The translations under genes were made by a program, and so were the position numbers. Positions 1-8,067 of a DNA stretch of 64,000 nucleotides are shown here, in pieces. The stretch is from a bacterium (GTDB taxonomy: Bacteria > Krumholzibacteriota > Krumholzibacteriia > JACNKJ01). Positions within the stretch are counted from its first letter, which is position 1. Each line of letters begins with the position of its first letter. Under the pieces are notes generated by a model. The model was not told the DNA's origin, searched no databases, and saw only the letters and a list, made by a program, of their open reading frames with translations. Location: the NCBI GenBank assembly GCA_024231955.1, contig JAAEPZ010000253.1, positions 1 to 64,000 on the forward strand, written 5' to 3'.

Positions 1-298
1 CTGCCTTTTTCTTGGCAACCTTTTTGACGGCCTTCTTCTTCGCGACCTTCTTGGCTACCTTTTTCTTGGCAACCTTTTTGACGGCCTTCTTCTTCGCGAC
101 CTTCTTGGCTACCTTTTTCTTGGCGGCCTTTTTGACGGTCTTCTTCTTTGCGGCCTTTTTGACGACCTTCTTGGCGACCTTCTTCGCTACCTTTTTCCGG
201 GTAACTTTCTTGGCAGCCTTCTTCACGACTTTCTTGGCGGCTTTTTTGACAACCTTTTTCTTCGGTGCCTTTTTCACAGCCTTTTTCTTCACGGCCAT
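1..298 (-). CDS. Histone H1-like Lys/Ala-rich DNA-binding protein (C-terminus beyond window)
   Basis: The reading frame opens with ATG at 298 and stays open to the left edge, so only the first 99 codons are visible. It consists almost only of Lys, Ala and Val in KKxxKKA/VAKK-type units, the composition of bacterial histone H1-like proteins and of the AlgP C-terminal tail. Such proteins bind DNA or RNA without sequence specificity and compact the nucleoid; that role is family knowledge, not shown here. A strong Shine-Dalgarno (TTAGGAGGG) precedes the ATG. The DNA itself is repetitive: a block of about 57 bases recurs near 12-70 and 69-127. It lies downstream of the kinase-like gene on the same strand, with about 145 bp between, so it may have its own promoter. 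The family is clear; the exact role is not. Confidence 0.8.
   Translation of the reverse strand, partial: MAVKKKAVKKAPKKKVVKKAAKKVVKKAAKKVTRKKVAKKVAKKVVKKAAKKKTVKKAAKKKVAKKVAKKKAVKKVAKKKVAKKVAKKKAVKKVAKKKA
9..127. repeat. Tandem DNA repeat inside the H1-like gene
   Basis: Two near-identical copies of a unit of about 57 bp (beginning ttcttggcaacctttttgac) lie head to tail, with shorter decayed versions up to about 290. The unit encodes the Lys/Ala/Val motif of the H1-like protein. Such a repeat is prone to length change by slippage or recombination. Confidence 0.7.
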
Positions 299-444
299 TT
301 CTACCCTCCTAAGGTAGGGAAAGCGGATTGCTCACGAAGGTATTACCTACCCTCACCGACATAGATATCGGAACAATCGAAATTTTGTAAAGGAGAAATT
401 AACGAAGATCCTGATATTCGTGTAAATAATATCCGGACGTCAAA
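299..444 (-). promoter_or_regulatory. Leader/promoter region of the H1-like gene
   Basis: AT-rich gap upstream of the H1-like gene. On the minus strand a weak sigma70-like pair TTTACA-18-TATCTA lies around 364-393. The leader can also form a stem between AGGGTAGG and CCTACCTT, the latter directly before the Shine-Dalgarno. Both are by-eye predictions. Confidence 0.25.
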
Positions 445-1518
445 CTAGAGATCGAACGCCGTGAGCGTGTTGTCGACACCATCATCGAGAGCGTTGAAGC
501 GAAATTCTTCGATAGACGGCTCGTCACTGTTGACGCCTCGCACAACCAGATGTGCGCGTTTCCACGGGTTTTCAAGGCGTAAATAGCAACTGTGTGCCGC
601 CAAATCACGCTGCGTGAATTCGCGTTGGCGCTTCTCCCGCTTCTTGCCTTCGAGTCCATTCAGCTCCAAAGAGAGCGAACGCTCGAAGTCCGTAACGAGG
701 TAAATCCTGAAATCGAATGTCGAAAAATAATCGCGCTGAAACAGGAATGGCCCCTGAAGCAGCACTATCGTCTTGCGATCCAGTTCATGCACTCGGGTTT
801 CGCTCACCCGCTCCTTGCGGAGATCGTAGGCATCGATACGCAACTCATTCGAGCGCCCGGAGAACATGGGTTGCAGCAACTGCTCGTGCAATCGCTCCAT
901 GTCGAAGTACTTGTGGTAGTAAAGATCGGCGACGGAATAACCGCGCGCTCGCCGTTGCTTGCGCGGTGCGATGAAGAGGTCAAGCGAGAGCTCTATGATG
1001 TTGAAGCCCATCCCCCGCAATTGCTCGGCGATACGCGAAGTGAAACTGGCCTTCCCCGCTTTGCTGATTCCATTGACGCCGATGAGCAACGGACGATCCT
1101 CTTTCATCCTTTTCGACTGGATGATGAGAGAAGCGGTGTCGCGCACGACAAGTGCCCGCTTGTGTACGGTCTCACTCAAGGGTTGCCCCGGCTCGGGTGA
1201 GACGACGGGCAACTTGTGTCTGCGCGCCCAGGCGACAAGACGTTCACGTGGCGTGACCAGGAGAGTGTCATCGAGCAGACCGGCCTGCAGAACCCGCTCG
1301 AGTTCCGTGAAGCTGTTGGGCGCATCGACCAGAATGCGGGAAAAGCCCTCCGACCCCACAGTATCGCCACCGTTAGCCTGGTACAGCAAAAGCTCCGGCT
1401 TGCCCGACAACTCCTCGAGAAGCGTGCGACCTTCGGCAGCGTAATCGGCATCCGCAGCGAATAGCGCGGAGTCGATCAACAGACGGGAGAAACTGCTGGT
1501 CAGCACCACATCATTCAT
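445..1518 (-). CDS. Uridine kinase-like P-loop protein, specific function unknown
   Basis: A 357-residue protein starting with ATG at 1518, which shares one base with the TGA of the M16 peptidase gene (TGATG), so the two are translationally coupled. The N-terminal half (1-135) has no recognised domain. Residues 147-158 (GVNGISKAGKAS) resemble the Walker A loop of uridine kinase/phosphoribulokinase enzymes, though the glycine pattern is unusual. It is followed by LSLD (180), a tyrosine-rich stretch (193-206), and a 'YLVTD' strand near 273 like the later part of uridine kinase. A nucleoside or small-molecule kinase is the best guess; the substrate is unknown. It is the last gene of the rimP-to-pnp run. 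A longer in-frame start would overlap the peptidase gene and is not credible. Confidence 0.6.
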   Translation of the reverse strand: MNDVVLTSSFSRLLIDSALFAADADYAAEGRTLLEELSGKPELLLYQANGGDTVGSEGFSRILVDAPNSFTELERVLQAGLLDDTLLVTPRERLVAWARRHKLPVVSPEPGQPLSETVHKRALVVRDTASLIIQSKRMKEDRPLLIGVNGISKAGKASFTSRIAEQLRGMGFNIIELSLDLFIAPRKQRRARGYSVADLYYHKYFDMERLHEQLLQPMFSGRSNELRIDAYDLRKERVSETRVHELDRKTIVLLQGPFLFQRDYFSTFDFRIYLVTDFERSLSLELNGLEGKKREKRQREFTQRDLAAHSCYLRLENPWKRAHLVVRGVNSDEPSIEEFRFNALDDGVDNTLTAFDL

Positions 1519-2789
1519 CAGAAAGGCCCCGTTTCGGGTGAAGGTCCCAAGGAGATCAGAGTCTGCGTATCGGGATCGAGGTAGGTACCGGCGATCCTCA
1601 GAATATCTTCTACACCGACGGAGTCGATTCGGTCCACCAGTTCCTGGACGCCGATGAAACGCCGCTCGTTGATCTCCATCTTGGCCAGGCGATAGGCGCG
1701 GGCGCTGATGCTCTCCATCGCCAGCAGCATGTTCCCCTTCAGCTGCATCTTGGTGTCCTCCAGCTCCTGCGGAGTGCACCCTTCACCGATTACCCGCGCA
1801 AACTCGTCCAAGGTTCGTCTGATCGCCTCGCCGGCATTGGTCGGGGATACCGCCATGTATGTTCCGATCAATCCGGTGTCGCTGGCAAAATCCGTAAAGC
1901 TGAAGACACTGTAGGCAAGTCCGGCCTGTTCACGGATTGCCTGAAAGAGTCGGCTGCTCATGCTGCCGCCCAGCATGGTGCTGAGCAGCAACAACGTGTA
2001 CCGATCGGCATCACGCGAGCCCAGGCCGCGTCTGCCGATCCAGATATGCTGTTGATTCAGATCCTTGGTCTCGGCACGCATCCGTTTGACGGCCGGAGGT
2101 CCGCTACTCCCGTTGCGCTTCTGTTCAACGCCGTCGCGTATCGGAAAGCGGGCTTCGACCCTGGTGCGCAGATCGTCGTGCGTCAAAGGTCCCGCAATCG
2201 CAATCACGATGTTGGCTGCATTGTATTTCCGCTCGAGCCAGCTCAGACAATCGTCGCGGCTGAAAGCGTTGACGGACGTTTCGGTACCGAGAATCGGACG
2301 GGCGAGGGGATGCTCGCCGAAGATCTCGGTCGCCGCCATTTCGAAGATGAGATCGTCAGGCTCGTCGTAGACGTTCCGAATCTCTTCGAGAACGACCTTC
2401 TTCTCGGTAGCAATCAACGTCTCGTCCAGCGTGGGTCGGCTGATGAGATCGGAGAGGACATCGAGGGAGATGTCGAAATAATCGGCGAGTACGCGAGTGG
2501 AGAAACAGGTCAACTCCTTACTCGTGAAGGCGTCGATCTGCCCCCCGATCCGATCCATGGCCAGAGCAATCTCCAGAGCGCTGCGCTCCTTCGTGCCCTT
2601 GAAGACCATGTGCTCGAGGAAATGGGTGATGCCGTGCTCGTGCGCCGTTTCATCGCGGCTGCCGCTCTTGATCCAGACGCCCGCAGACACCGACAAGGCT
2701 CCGGGTACGACTTGAGAAATCAAGGTGGCCCCGTTATCCAGGACCACCTTGCAGATATCTTCACTGTTGGCGAAGAGTTTCTTGTTCAT
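1518..2789 (-). CDS. M16 family zinc metallopeptidase (processing-peptidase-like)
   Basis: A 423-residue protein with the inverted zinc motif HFLEH at residues 56-60, where the two His bind zinc and Glu is the catalytic base. A downstream acidic stretch (EEIRNVYDEPDD, about 135-146) supplies the third ligand region. This is the single-domain-pair M16B type related to mitochondrial processing peptidase and to the ymxG/mlpA protein that follows pnp in Bacillus. The gene lies 38 bp after pnp, the same neighbour relation. It is expected to act on peptides or unfolded proteins; no signal peptide is seen, so it is probably cytoplasmic. Length is normal for the family. Confidence 0.9.
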   Translation of the reverse strand: MNKKLFANSEDICKVVLDNGATLISQVVPGALSVSAGVWIKSGSRDETAHEHGITHFLEHMVFKGTKERSALEIALAMDRIGGQIDAFTSKELTCFSTRVLADYFDISLDVLSDLISRPTLDETLIATEKKVVLEEIRNVYDEPDDLIFEMAATEIFGEHPLARPILGTETSVNAFSRDDCLSWLERKYNAANIVIAIAGPLTHDDLRTRVEARFPIRDGVEQKRNGSSGPPAVKRMRAETKDLNQQHIWIGRRGLGSRDADRYTLLLLSTMLGGSMSSRLFQAIREQAGLAYSVFSFTDFASDTGLIGTYMAVSPTNAGEAIRRTLDEFARVIGEGCTPQELEDTKMQLKGNMLLAMESISARAYRLAKMEINERRFIGVQELVDRIDSVGVEDILRIAGTYLDPDTQTLISLGPSPETGPF

Positions 2790-2827
2790 GTCTTCCTATT
2801 TTCATGGTCGCAAACGACGACGACAGG

Positions 2828-4909
2828 TTACTCGCCCTGCTCCAGAAGCACTTTCCGGCTCAACCGGATTTTGCCCTGGTTGTCGATGTCCACAACCTTG
2901 ACCTGCACGGCGTCGCCCACCTGGAAGACGTCCTCCACACGATCGATCCGCTTGTGATCGATCTCGGAGATGTGCAGCAGGCCATCCTGCCCGGGAAGGA
3001 TCTCCACGAAGGCGCCAAACTTGGTGATGGTCTTCACCTTGCCGTCGTAGATCTTGTCGATTTCGGGCTCGGCAGTGAGATAGGAGATCCACTCGATGGC
3101 GGCGTCGCCGCTCTCGCCGTTGACCGCCGCGATCTTCACGGTACCGTCGTCCTCGACCTCGATCGTGGCGCCGGTCTCCTCCTGGATCTTGCGGATGGTT
3201 ACGCCGCCCTTGCCGATGATGTCCCTGATCTTGGCGACCGGAATCTTGATCGACGTGATCTTCGGCGCATACTTGCTGACGTTGGTGCGCGCCGCGGGCA
3301 GCGCCTCCTCCATCAGGCCAAGAATATGCATCCGCGCATCACGCGCCTGCGCCAGTGCGTCACGCATGACCTGCTCGGGCAGTCCTTCAATCTTGGTGTC
3401 GAGCTGGAAGGCGGTGATGCCCTTCCGTGTCCCCGCAACCTTGAAGTCCATGTCGCCCAGATGGTCTTCGAGACCCTGGATATCCGTGAGAATGCGGAAA
3501 CGTTCGCCATCGGTGATCAGACCCATCGCGACACCGGCGACATGCGACTTGATCGGCACGCCGGCATCCATCAGAGCCAGGCTGCCGCCGCAAACGGTGG
3601 CCATGGAACTGGAGCCGTTGGACTCCATGATGTCGCTGACGACCCTGAGCGTGTACGGGAAGCTGTCCTCTTCGGGCAGCAGGCCGTGCAGAGAGCGCTC
3701 CGCCAGATTGCCGTGACCGATTTCGCGGCGACCCGTGAAGAATCGCCCGACCTCGCCGACACTGAAGCCGGGGAAGTTGTAGTGGAGCATGAACCGCTTG
3801 AAGTACTCGCCCTCAAGGTTGTCGATCCGCTGCTCGTCCCGGCTGGTGCCGAGAGTCACCGCAACCAGCGCCTGCGTTTCGCCACGGGTGAACAGGGTCG
3901 AACCGTGGGTGCGAGGCAGGAAACTGTTCTCGATGCTGATGGCCCGAACCTGGTCGAGACTACGACCATCGGAGCGGATGGACTCCTCCAGGATCATCTT
4001 GCGCATCAGCTCTTTTTCAATCTTGCCGAAGGCGGTCTTGAGCCACTTCTCCTGGTCCTCATAGACCTCGGCCAGCTCGGTCAACATGCGCTGGCGCACA
4101 TCGTCGAGAGCGCTCTGGCGTTCGCCCTTGCCCAGCACGCGGCCGGCTTCATTGATCGCCTGACCGTAGTCGGCCTGCACACGCTCGAGCATACCCTCGG
4201 GCATCTCGGGCACGATAAACTCACGCTTGGTCGGCGTACCGCCGCACTTCTCGATGAGCTCTTTCTGCAGGGTGATCAGCTGGCGGATATTCTCGTGCGC
4301 GAACTGGATCGCCTCGATCATCTCATCTTCGGACAACTCCCCCGCATCGCCCTCGATCATGAGGGTGGCGGTTTCGGTCCCCGCAACGATCAGGTTCAGG
4401 TCGCTGTCGAGCGCCTCCTCGATCGTAGGGTTGACCTTGAGTGTCCCATCGACACGACAGACCCGCACGCCGGCGAGCACATCGTTGAAGGGGATGTCGG
4501 ACAGGTTGAGCGCGGCGCTGGCACCGGTAATGGCGAGCACATCCGCATCGTTCTCCTGATCAAAGCTGAGAACGGTTGCAACGACCTGGGTCTCGGCCAT
4601 GTAACCTTCGGGAAAGAGAGGACGAATGGGACGATCGACCAGGCGACAGTTGAGAACTTCCTTTTCGGAAGGACGCGCCTCGCGCTTGAAGTAACCGCCC
4701 GGGATCATACCCGCGGCATACTTCTTTTCACGGTATTCGACAAAGAGAGGGAAGAAGGGCTTGTCAGGATCGCTGTTCTTGGAAGCGACAGCGGTGACAA
4801 GTACAACGGTTTCCCCACAACGTACAATGACGGAGCTGGCCTGTTTGGCCACTAACCCCGTCTCAAGGGCATACTCATGCCCTGACAGTTCTAGACTGAC
4901 TTTCTGCAT
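2828..4909 (-). CDS. pnp: Polyribonucleotide nucleotidyltransferase (PNPase)
   Basis: A 693-residue protein of the usual PNPase length. Two RNase PH-like domains are followed by a KH domain (the GKGG loop within IRDIIGKGGVTI, near 560) and a C-terminal S1 domain (KFGAFVEILPGQDGLLHI, near 630-650). It degrades RNA 3' to 5' using phosphate and can add tails in reverse. It follows rpsO on the same strand, the near-universal rpsO-pnp order, with 114 bp between stop and start. That gap may hold the processing or autoregulatory leader known for pnp in other bacteria, but no strong hairpin was established here. Confidence 0.98.
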   Translation of the reverse strand: MQKVSLELSGHEYALETGLVAKQASSVIVRCGETVVLVTAVASKNSDPDKPFFPLFVEYREKKYAAGMIPGGYFKREARPSEKEVLNCRLVDRPIRPLFPEGYMAETQVVATVLSFDQENDADVLAITGASAALNLSDIPFNDVLAGVRVCRVDGTLKVNPTIEEALDSDLNLIVAGTETATLMIEGDAGELSEDEMIEAIQFAHENIRQLITLQKELIEKCGGTPTKREFIVPEMPEGMLERVQADYGQAINEAGRVLGKGERQSALDDVRQRMLTELAEVYEDQEKWLKTAFGKIEKELMRKMILEESIRSDGRSLDQVRAISIENSFLPRTHGSTLFTRGETQALVAVTLGTSRDEQRIDNLEGEYFKRFMLHYNFPGFSVGEVGRFFTGRREIGHGNLAERSLHGLLPEEDSFPYTLRVVSDIMESNGSSSMATVCGGSLALMDAGVPIKSHVAGVAMGLITDGERFRILTDIQGLEDHLGDMDFKVAGTRKGITAFQLDTKIEGLPEQVMRDALAQARDARMHILGLMEEALPAARTNVSKYAPKITSIKIPVAKIRDIIGKGGVTIRKIQEETGATIEVEDDGTVKIAAVNGESGDAAIEWISYLTAEPEIDKIYDGKVKTITKFGAFVEILPGQDGLLHISEIDHKRIDRVEDVFQVGDAVQVKVVDIDNQGKIRLSRKVLLEQGE

Positions 4910-5023
4910 TTTACCTCCGTGGTCCAGGACGGACCGGGGTGTGATTGTGGAGAGGGACCCTCCCTCTCCACAGCTGCCGCGTGAATGAATTGAAACTCGA
5001 AGGCAGCGTCAGGGAACCGTTCC

Positions 5024-5293
5024 CTAGCGCCGCAGCTTGAGCGCCTTGATCAATTCACGGTAAGTCTCCAGCTTGTTCTTCTTCAGGTAGTTCAACAATC
5101 TGCGACGACGCCCGACAAGTTTCATCAGGCCGCGACGAGAGTGGTGATCCTTTTTGTGAACCTTGAAGTGTTCCGTGAGCTGGATGATCCTCTCCGAGAG
5201 GAGAGCGATCTGAACTTCCGCGGAGCCGGAATCCTTATCATGAAGTTTGTACTTCTCGATAATGCTCTTCTTGATTTCGGTTTCAAGAGCCAT
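5024..5293 (-). CDS. rpsO: Small ribosomal subunit protein uS15
   Basis: An 89-residue protein, the normal S15 length, starting MALETEIKK and containing the family core ([16 protein letters not shown] and [20 protein letters not shown]). An upstream in-frame ATG would add eight residues (MLPGGIQT) that include the Shine-Dalgarno (GGAGG before 5293), so the ATG at 5293 is preferred. S15 binds 16S rRNA in the platform of the 30S subunit. It lies between ribF and pnp in the conserved order. Confidence 0.98.
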   Translation of the reverse strand: MALETEIKKSIIEKYKLHDKDSGSAEVQIALLSERIIQLTEHFKVHKKDHHSRRGLMKLVGRRRRLLNYLKKNKLETYRELIKALKLRR

Positions 5294-5413
5294 CGTCTGT
5301 ATACCTCCAGGTAACATTGAGCAGTCGCGATGGCGGCAGGCTCTATAACCCGCCTAGTCGGATCGCAAATTAGCACAAGCCTATTCAACTGTAAAGGGGG
5401 CTAATTTTGGGAT

Positions 5414-6364
5414 TTACTTGGCAAAATCGGGACCAGCGGCCAGGATCTCTCTCGCCCTGGCGATATCCTCACGGATTCTCGAGGAGAGAGCCGCAGCATC
5501 GGGGAAGGTCTCCTCGGGCCTAAGCCATTGCAAAACATCCACTTCAAGCAGATCCCCATACAGGTCGCCGGCAAAGTCCAGCAGATGAACCTCGGCGGAA
5601 AACTCGTTTTTCAGAGTTGGCGCCCAACCGAGATTCAGCAAGCCGTGATGAGTTTTTTTCCCGCAGTATGCCTGAACCAGATAGACTCCGGGCGGCGGCA
5701 GCTGCTTCTCCGCAGGCGGAGGTGCGATATTGGCCGTGGGGAAGGTCAATTTCCGTCCAAGCCCCCGTCCGGCGATCACCTCGCCGCTGATCCGCCAGGG
5801 GCGGTTCAGGGCCGCTGCCACCTGAGGCAGATCCCCCGCGGCCAGGTCCTGGCGAATGCGGGTGCTGCTGACGATATGACCGTTGAGATAGCAGGGTGAA
5901 ACGACATTGACCCGAAAACCCAGCTCCTCCCCCAGCGCCGCCATCCCCTCGGCCGATCCGCGCCGTCCGCTCCCAAGATGAAAATCGTAGCCGGCGGCGA
6001 GATGCCCTAGACCGAGTGTGTCGATGAGGATTTCGCGGGTGAAGCTTTCATATGAGGTTCGAGCCAGTTCAGGGGTGAACGGAAGCACAAGCGTCTCGGA
6101 TACGCCGCGCCGCTCCAGTTCGGCCAGCCGCTCATCAATGGTCAGGATGAGGGAGGGTGCCGCCTCCGGTCTGACCAGCGCCAGGGGATGGGGATCGAAC
6201 GTGAGTATCAGGGAGGAGTCGAGCGACTCCTTCCGTTGCGCCTTGAGCAGGGAGTTGATGATCTTGCGGTGCCCTCTGTGGACGCCGTCGAAGATCCCCA
6301 GCGCAATCCCCCTGCGACATTTCCCGCTCCGGGTGGCTTCGTCGAGTGAGTGGTGGATCTTCAT
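5414..6364 (-). CDS. ribF: Bifunctional riboflavin kinase / FAD synthetase
   Basis: A 316-residue protein with the two domains of RibF. The N-terminal FAD synthetase (nucleotidyltransferase) has the HIGH-like element GIFDGVHRGHRKII (24-37). The C-terminal riboflavin kinase begins near 190 (RPWRISGEVIAGRGLGRKL) and contains the PTANI motif that contacts ATP and Mg. It phosphorylates riboflavin to FMN and adenylates FMN to FAD. It sits directly after truB (14 bp), the common truB-ribF-rpsO order. Length is normal. Confidence 0.96.
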   Translation of the reverse strand: MKIHHSLDEATRSGKCRRGIALGIFDGVHRGHRKIINSLLKAQRKESLDSSLILTFDPHPLALVRPEAAPSLILTIDERLAELERRGVSETLVLPFTPELARTSYESFTREILIDTLGLGHLAAGYDFHLGSGRRGSAEGMAALGEELGFRVNVVSPCYLNGHIVSSTRIRQDLAAGDLPQVAAALNRPWRISGEVIAGRGLGRKLTFPTANIAPPPAEKQLPPPGVYLVQAYCGKKTHHGLLNLGWAPTLKNEFSAEVHLLDFAGDLYGDLLEVDVLQWLRPEETFPDAAALSSRIREDIARAREILAAGPDFAK

Positions 6365-6378
6365 GCGGCGATCATCTC

Positions 6379-7278
6379 TCAGGAGACGCTGCGTCGCAGA
6401 CGCAGCACGGGATCGGGATCCTCTTCAACCCGCGCCAGAGCCATCAATTTCCCCTCGGCCGTAATCATCCGTACCCAGTCCCCCACCGCCGGCAACTCCT
6501 CCGGGCCCACCAGGTCTCCGACCTCGGGCTGGGCGCCAAAACCCAGTCGGGTCAGGTAGCCCTCCTGGATGACCGCTGCGGGCAGATGGGCGAACCCCTC
6601 CTCCAGCGACAGCCCCATGGGCGCGGTGCTGTCCTCCCAGAGCAGGCGATCCTTGTCGACGGCCCGGTCAACATGGAACGGCCCCGACTTCAGACGGCGC
6701 AGGGCCGAAAGGTGCGCGGGGATCTCCAGCAGCCGTCCCAGATCGCGGGCCAGAGCCCGCACGTAGGTACCGGCGCTGCAGGTCATCTCCAGATCGACCT
6801 CATTGTCCCGTTTGGCGATCAGCTCGAGATGGTCGATCCGCACCGGGCGGCTGGGGATATCCTCAACATTCAATTGTCCGGCCCGTGCCAGTTTGTACAT
6901 GGGGATGCCCCCCACCTTGATCGCCGAAAACGCGGGCGGAACCTGCGTGGGTCGCCGTTTGAGCTCGATCAGGGCGTCGGCTAGGGCATTGTCGTCCAGG
7001 GTGAAATTCTCAAGCTGCCGAGTGACCTCACCCTCCCTGTCATCGGTAGTGGTCTCGTTGCCGAAACGAACCGTCCCGCGATAGGTCTTCTCATGGTCGC
7101 CAAAGATCTCGGCCAGGCGGGTAGCCTTGCCGGTCAGCACCAGAAGCAGGCCGGAGGCCATGGGATCCAGCGTACCACAGTGACCTATCTTCTTGATTCC
7201 CAAGGTCTTCCGCAGTGTGCTTATCATGTCGTGGCTTGTGGGTCCCACGGGTTTGTCTACGAGGATCAGACGTGACAT
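6379..7278 (-). CDS. truB: tRNA pseudouridine(55) synthase
   Basis: A 299-residue protein. The start at 7278 (MSRLILVDKPVGPTSHD) is placed by homology to TruB and lies just past the rbfA stop at 7280. The catalytic Asp is in the motif HCGTLDPMASGLL near residue 40. A C-terminal PUA-like segment (about 235-290) ends the protein. It makes pseudouridine 55 in the T loop of tRNAs. It belongs to the nusA-infB-rbfA-truB operon. Confidence 0.97.
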   Translation of the reverse strand: MSRLILVDKPVGPTSHDMISTLRKTLGIKKIGHCGTLDPMASGLLLVLTGKATRLAEIFGDHEKTYRGTVRFGNETTTDDREGEVTRQLENFTLDDNALADALIELKRRPTQVPPAFSAIKVGGIPMYKLARAGQLNVEDIPSRPVRIDHLELIAKRDNEVDLEMTCSAGTYVRALARDLGRLLEIPAHLSALRRLKSGPFHVDRAVDKDRLLWEDSTAPMGLSLEEGFAHLPAAVIQEGYLTRLGFGAQPEVGDLVGPEELPAVGDWVRMITAEGKLMALARVEEDPDPVLRLRRSVS

Positions 7279-7279
7279 C

Positions 7280-7690
7280 TCAGGCCTCTCCCTTTGGGGC
7301 GGGGGCCTCGCCGTCTGCAGTGTCGCTCTTCGGGTCCGGGGCCGGGGCATCGGTCTCATCGCCGTTGCCGGAGTCATCCAGCAGGTCCTCGACCCGATTA
7401 TACTGATCCAGACTCGTGTCCTCGTGAAAACGGAGCAGAGGGGCGGTTTTCATTTTGAGGTAGCGGCCAACCTGTCCCCGGAGGAACGGTCCGGCCTTCT
7501 TGAGCCCCGTCAGGGCCTCCTCCTCTTCGCCACCCATGAAGAACACCTTGGCCACGGAGAAGTCGTGATTGATCTCCACCGCCGTGACCACTACCCCCTC
7601 GACACGGGGATCCCTTGTCTCCCGCTCCAGAAGTTCGGTAAGAACCTCCATAATGTGACTCTCGAGCCTTTTCTTGTAATGCCCTGCCAT
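7280..7690 (-). CDS. rbfA: 30S ribosome-binding factor A
   Basis: A 136-residue protein. Residues 1-100 carry the RbfA KH-type fold (HYKKRLESHIMEVL at the start, DPRVEGVVVTAVEINHDFS in the middle, and a 'LR..VGRYLKMKTAPLLRF' end). After it comes an acidic, Asp/Pro-rich tail of about 30 residues that is longer than in E. coli. It helps mature the 5' end of 16S rRNA. The start at 7690 is two bases from the stop of the upstream DUF503 gene. Confidence 0.95.
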   Translation of the reverse strand: MAGHYKKRLESHIMEVLTELLERETRDPRVEGVVVTAVEINHDFSVAKVFFMGGEEEEALTGLKKAGPFLRGQVGRYLKMKTAPLLRFHEDTSLDQYNRVEDLLDDSGNGDETDAPAPDPKSDTADGEAPAPKGEA

Positions 7691-7692
7691 TA

Positions 7693-7980
7693 TTACCAGT
7701 ACTCCACTTCCTGCTCGAGGGGGACAACCATGTGCTCACGCTCCACGATCGCCTCAATGCGACGAAGCTGAGCATCGCCGTCCGCTGTATTGTCCACAAC
7801 CGCCGCCATACCCAAACTTGCCCGATCATGGATATCACGGGGTTTCACTTCGCTGACCGATAGATTGATTTTCCGGCGCAGGTTGTTCTTGAGGGGTTCG
7901 AGCACGCCCCGCCTCTCCTTGAGGCTCCGGCAACCGGGAATCATCAGATTCAACCTGACCACCAGTACGCGCATGCCCAA
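7693..7980 (-). CDS. DUF503 (YlxP-like) family protein
   Basis: A 95-residue protein with the family pattern: an N-terminal strand VLVVRLNLMIP, the basic GCRSLKERRGVL helix, and VSEVKPRDIHDRASLGMAAV. Bacillus YlxP occupies the same place between infB and rbfA and has been linked to ribosome assembly, but its biochemical role is not firmly set. An alternative ATG two codons in (7974) is equally possible. Confidence 0.9.
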   Translation of the reverse strand: MGMRVLVVRLNLMIPGCRSLKERRGVLEPLKNNLRRKINLSVSEVKPRDIHDRASLGMAAVVDNTADGDAQLRRIEAIVEREHMVVPLEQEVEYW

Positions 7981-8067
7981 CCCGCCTCCGATCTCTGCAG
8001 ACTACCCCGACCGACCATCCGGTCGGGACAGTGATGACAGATCCGCCGACAGGGGGTCGGCAGTCCG

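Noticed and set aside
1519..1779. Longer N-terminus for the kinase-like protein
   Set aside because: It overlaps the M16 gene in another frame and has the Arg/Gly-rich composition of a shadow frame.
2804..4855. 683-codon open frame on the plus strand
   Set aside because: It is antisense to pnp, has no known domain and reads as a mirror of PNPase codon use (Asp/Val/His-rich).
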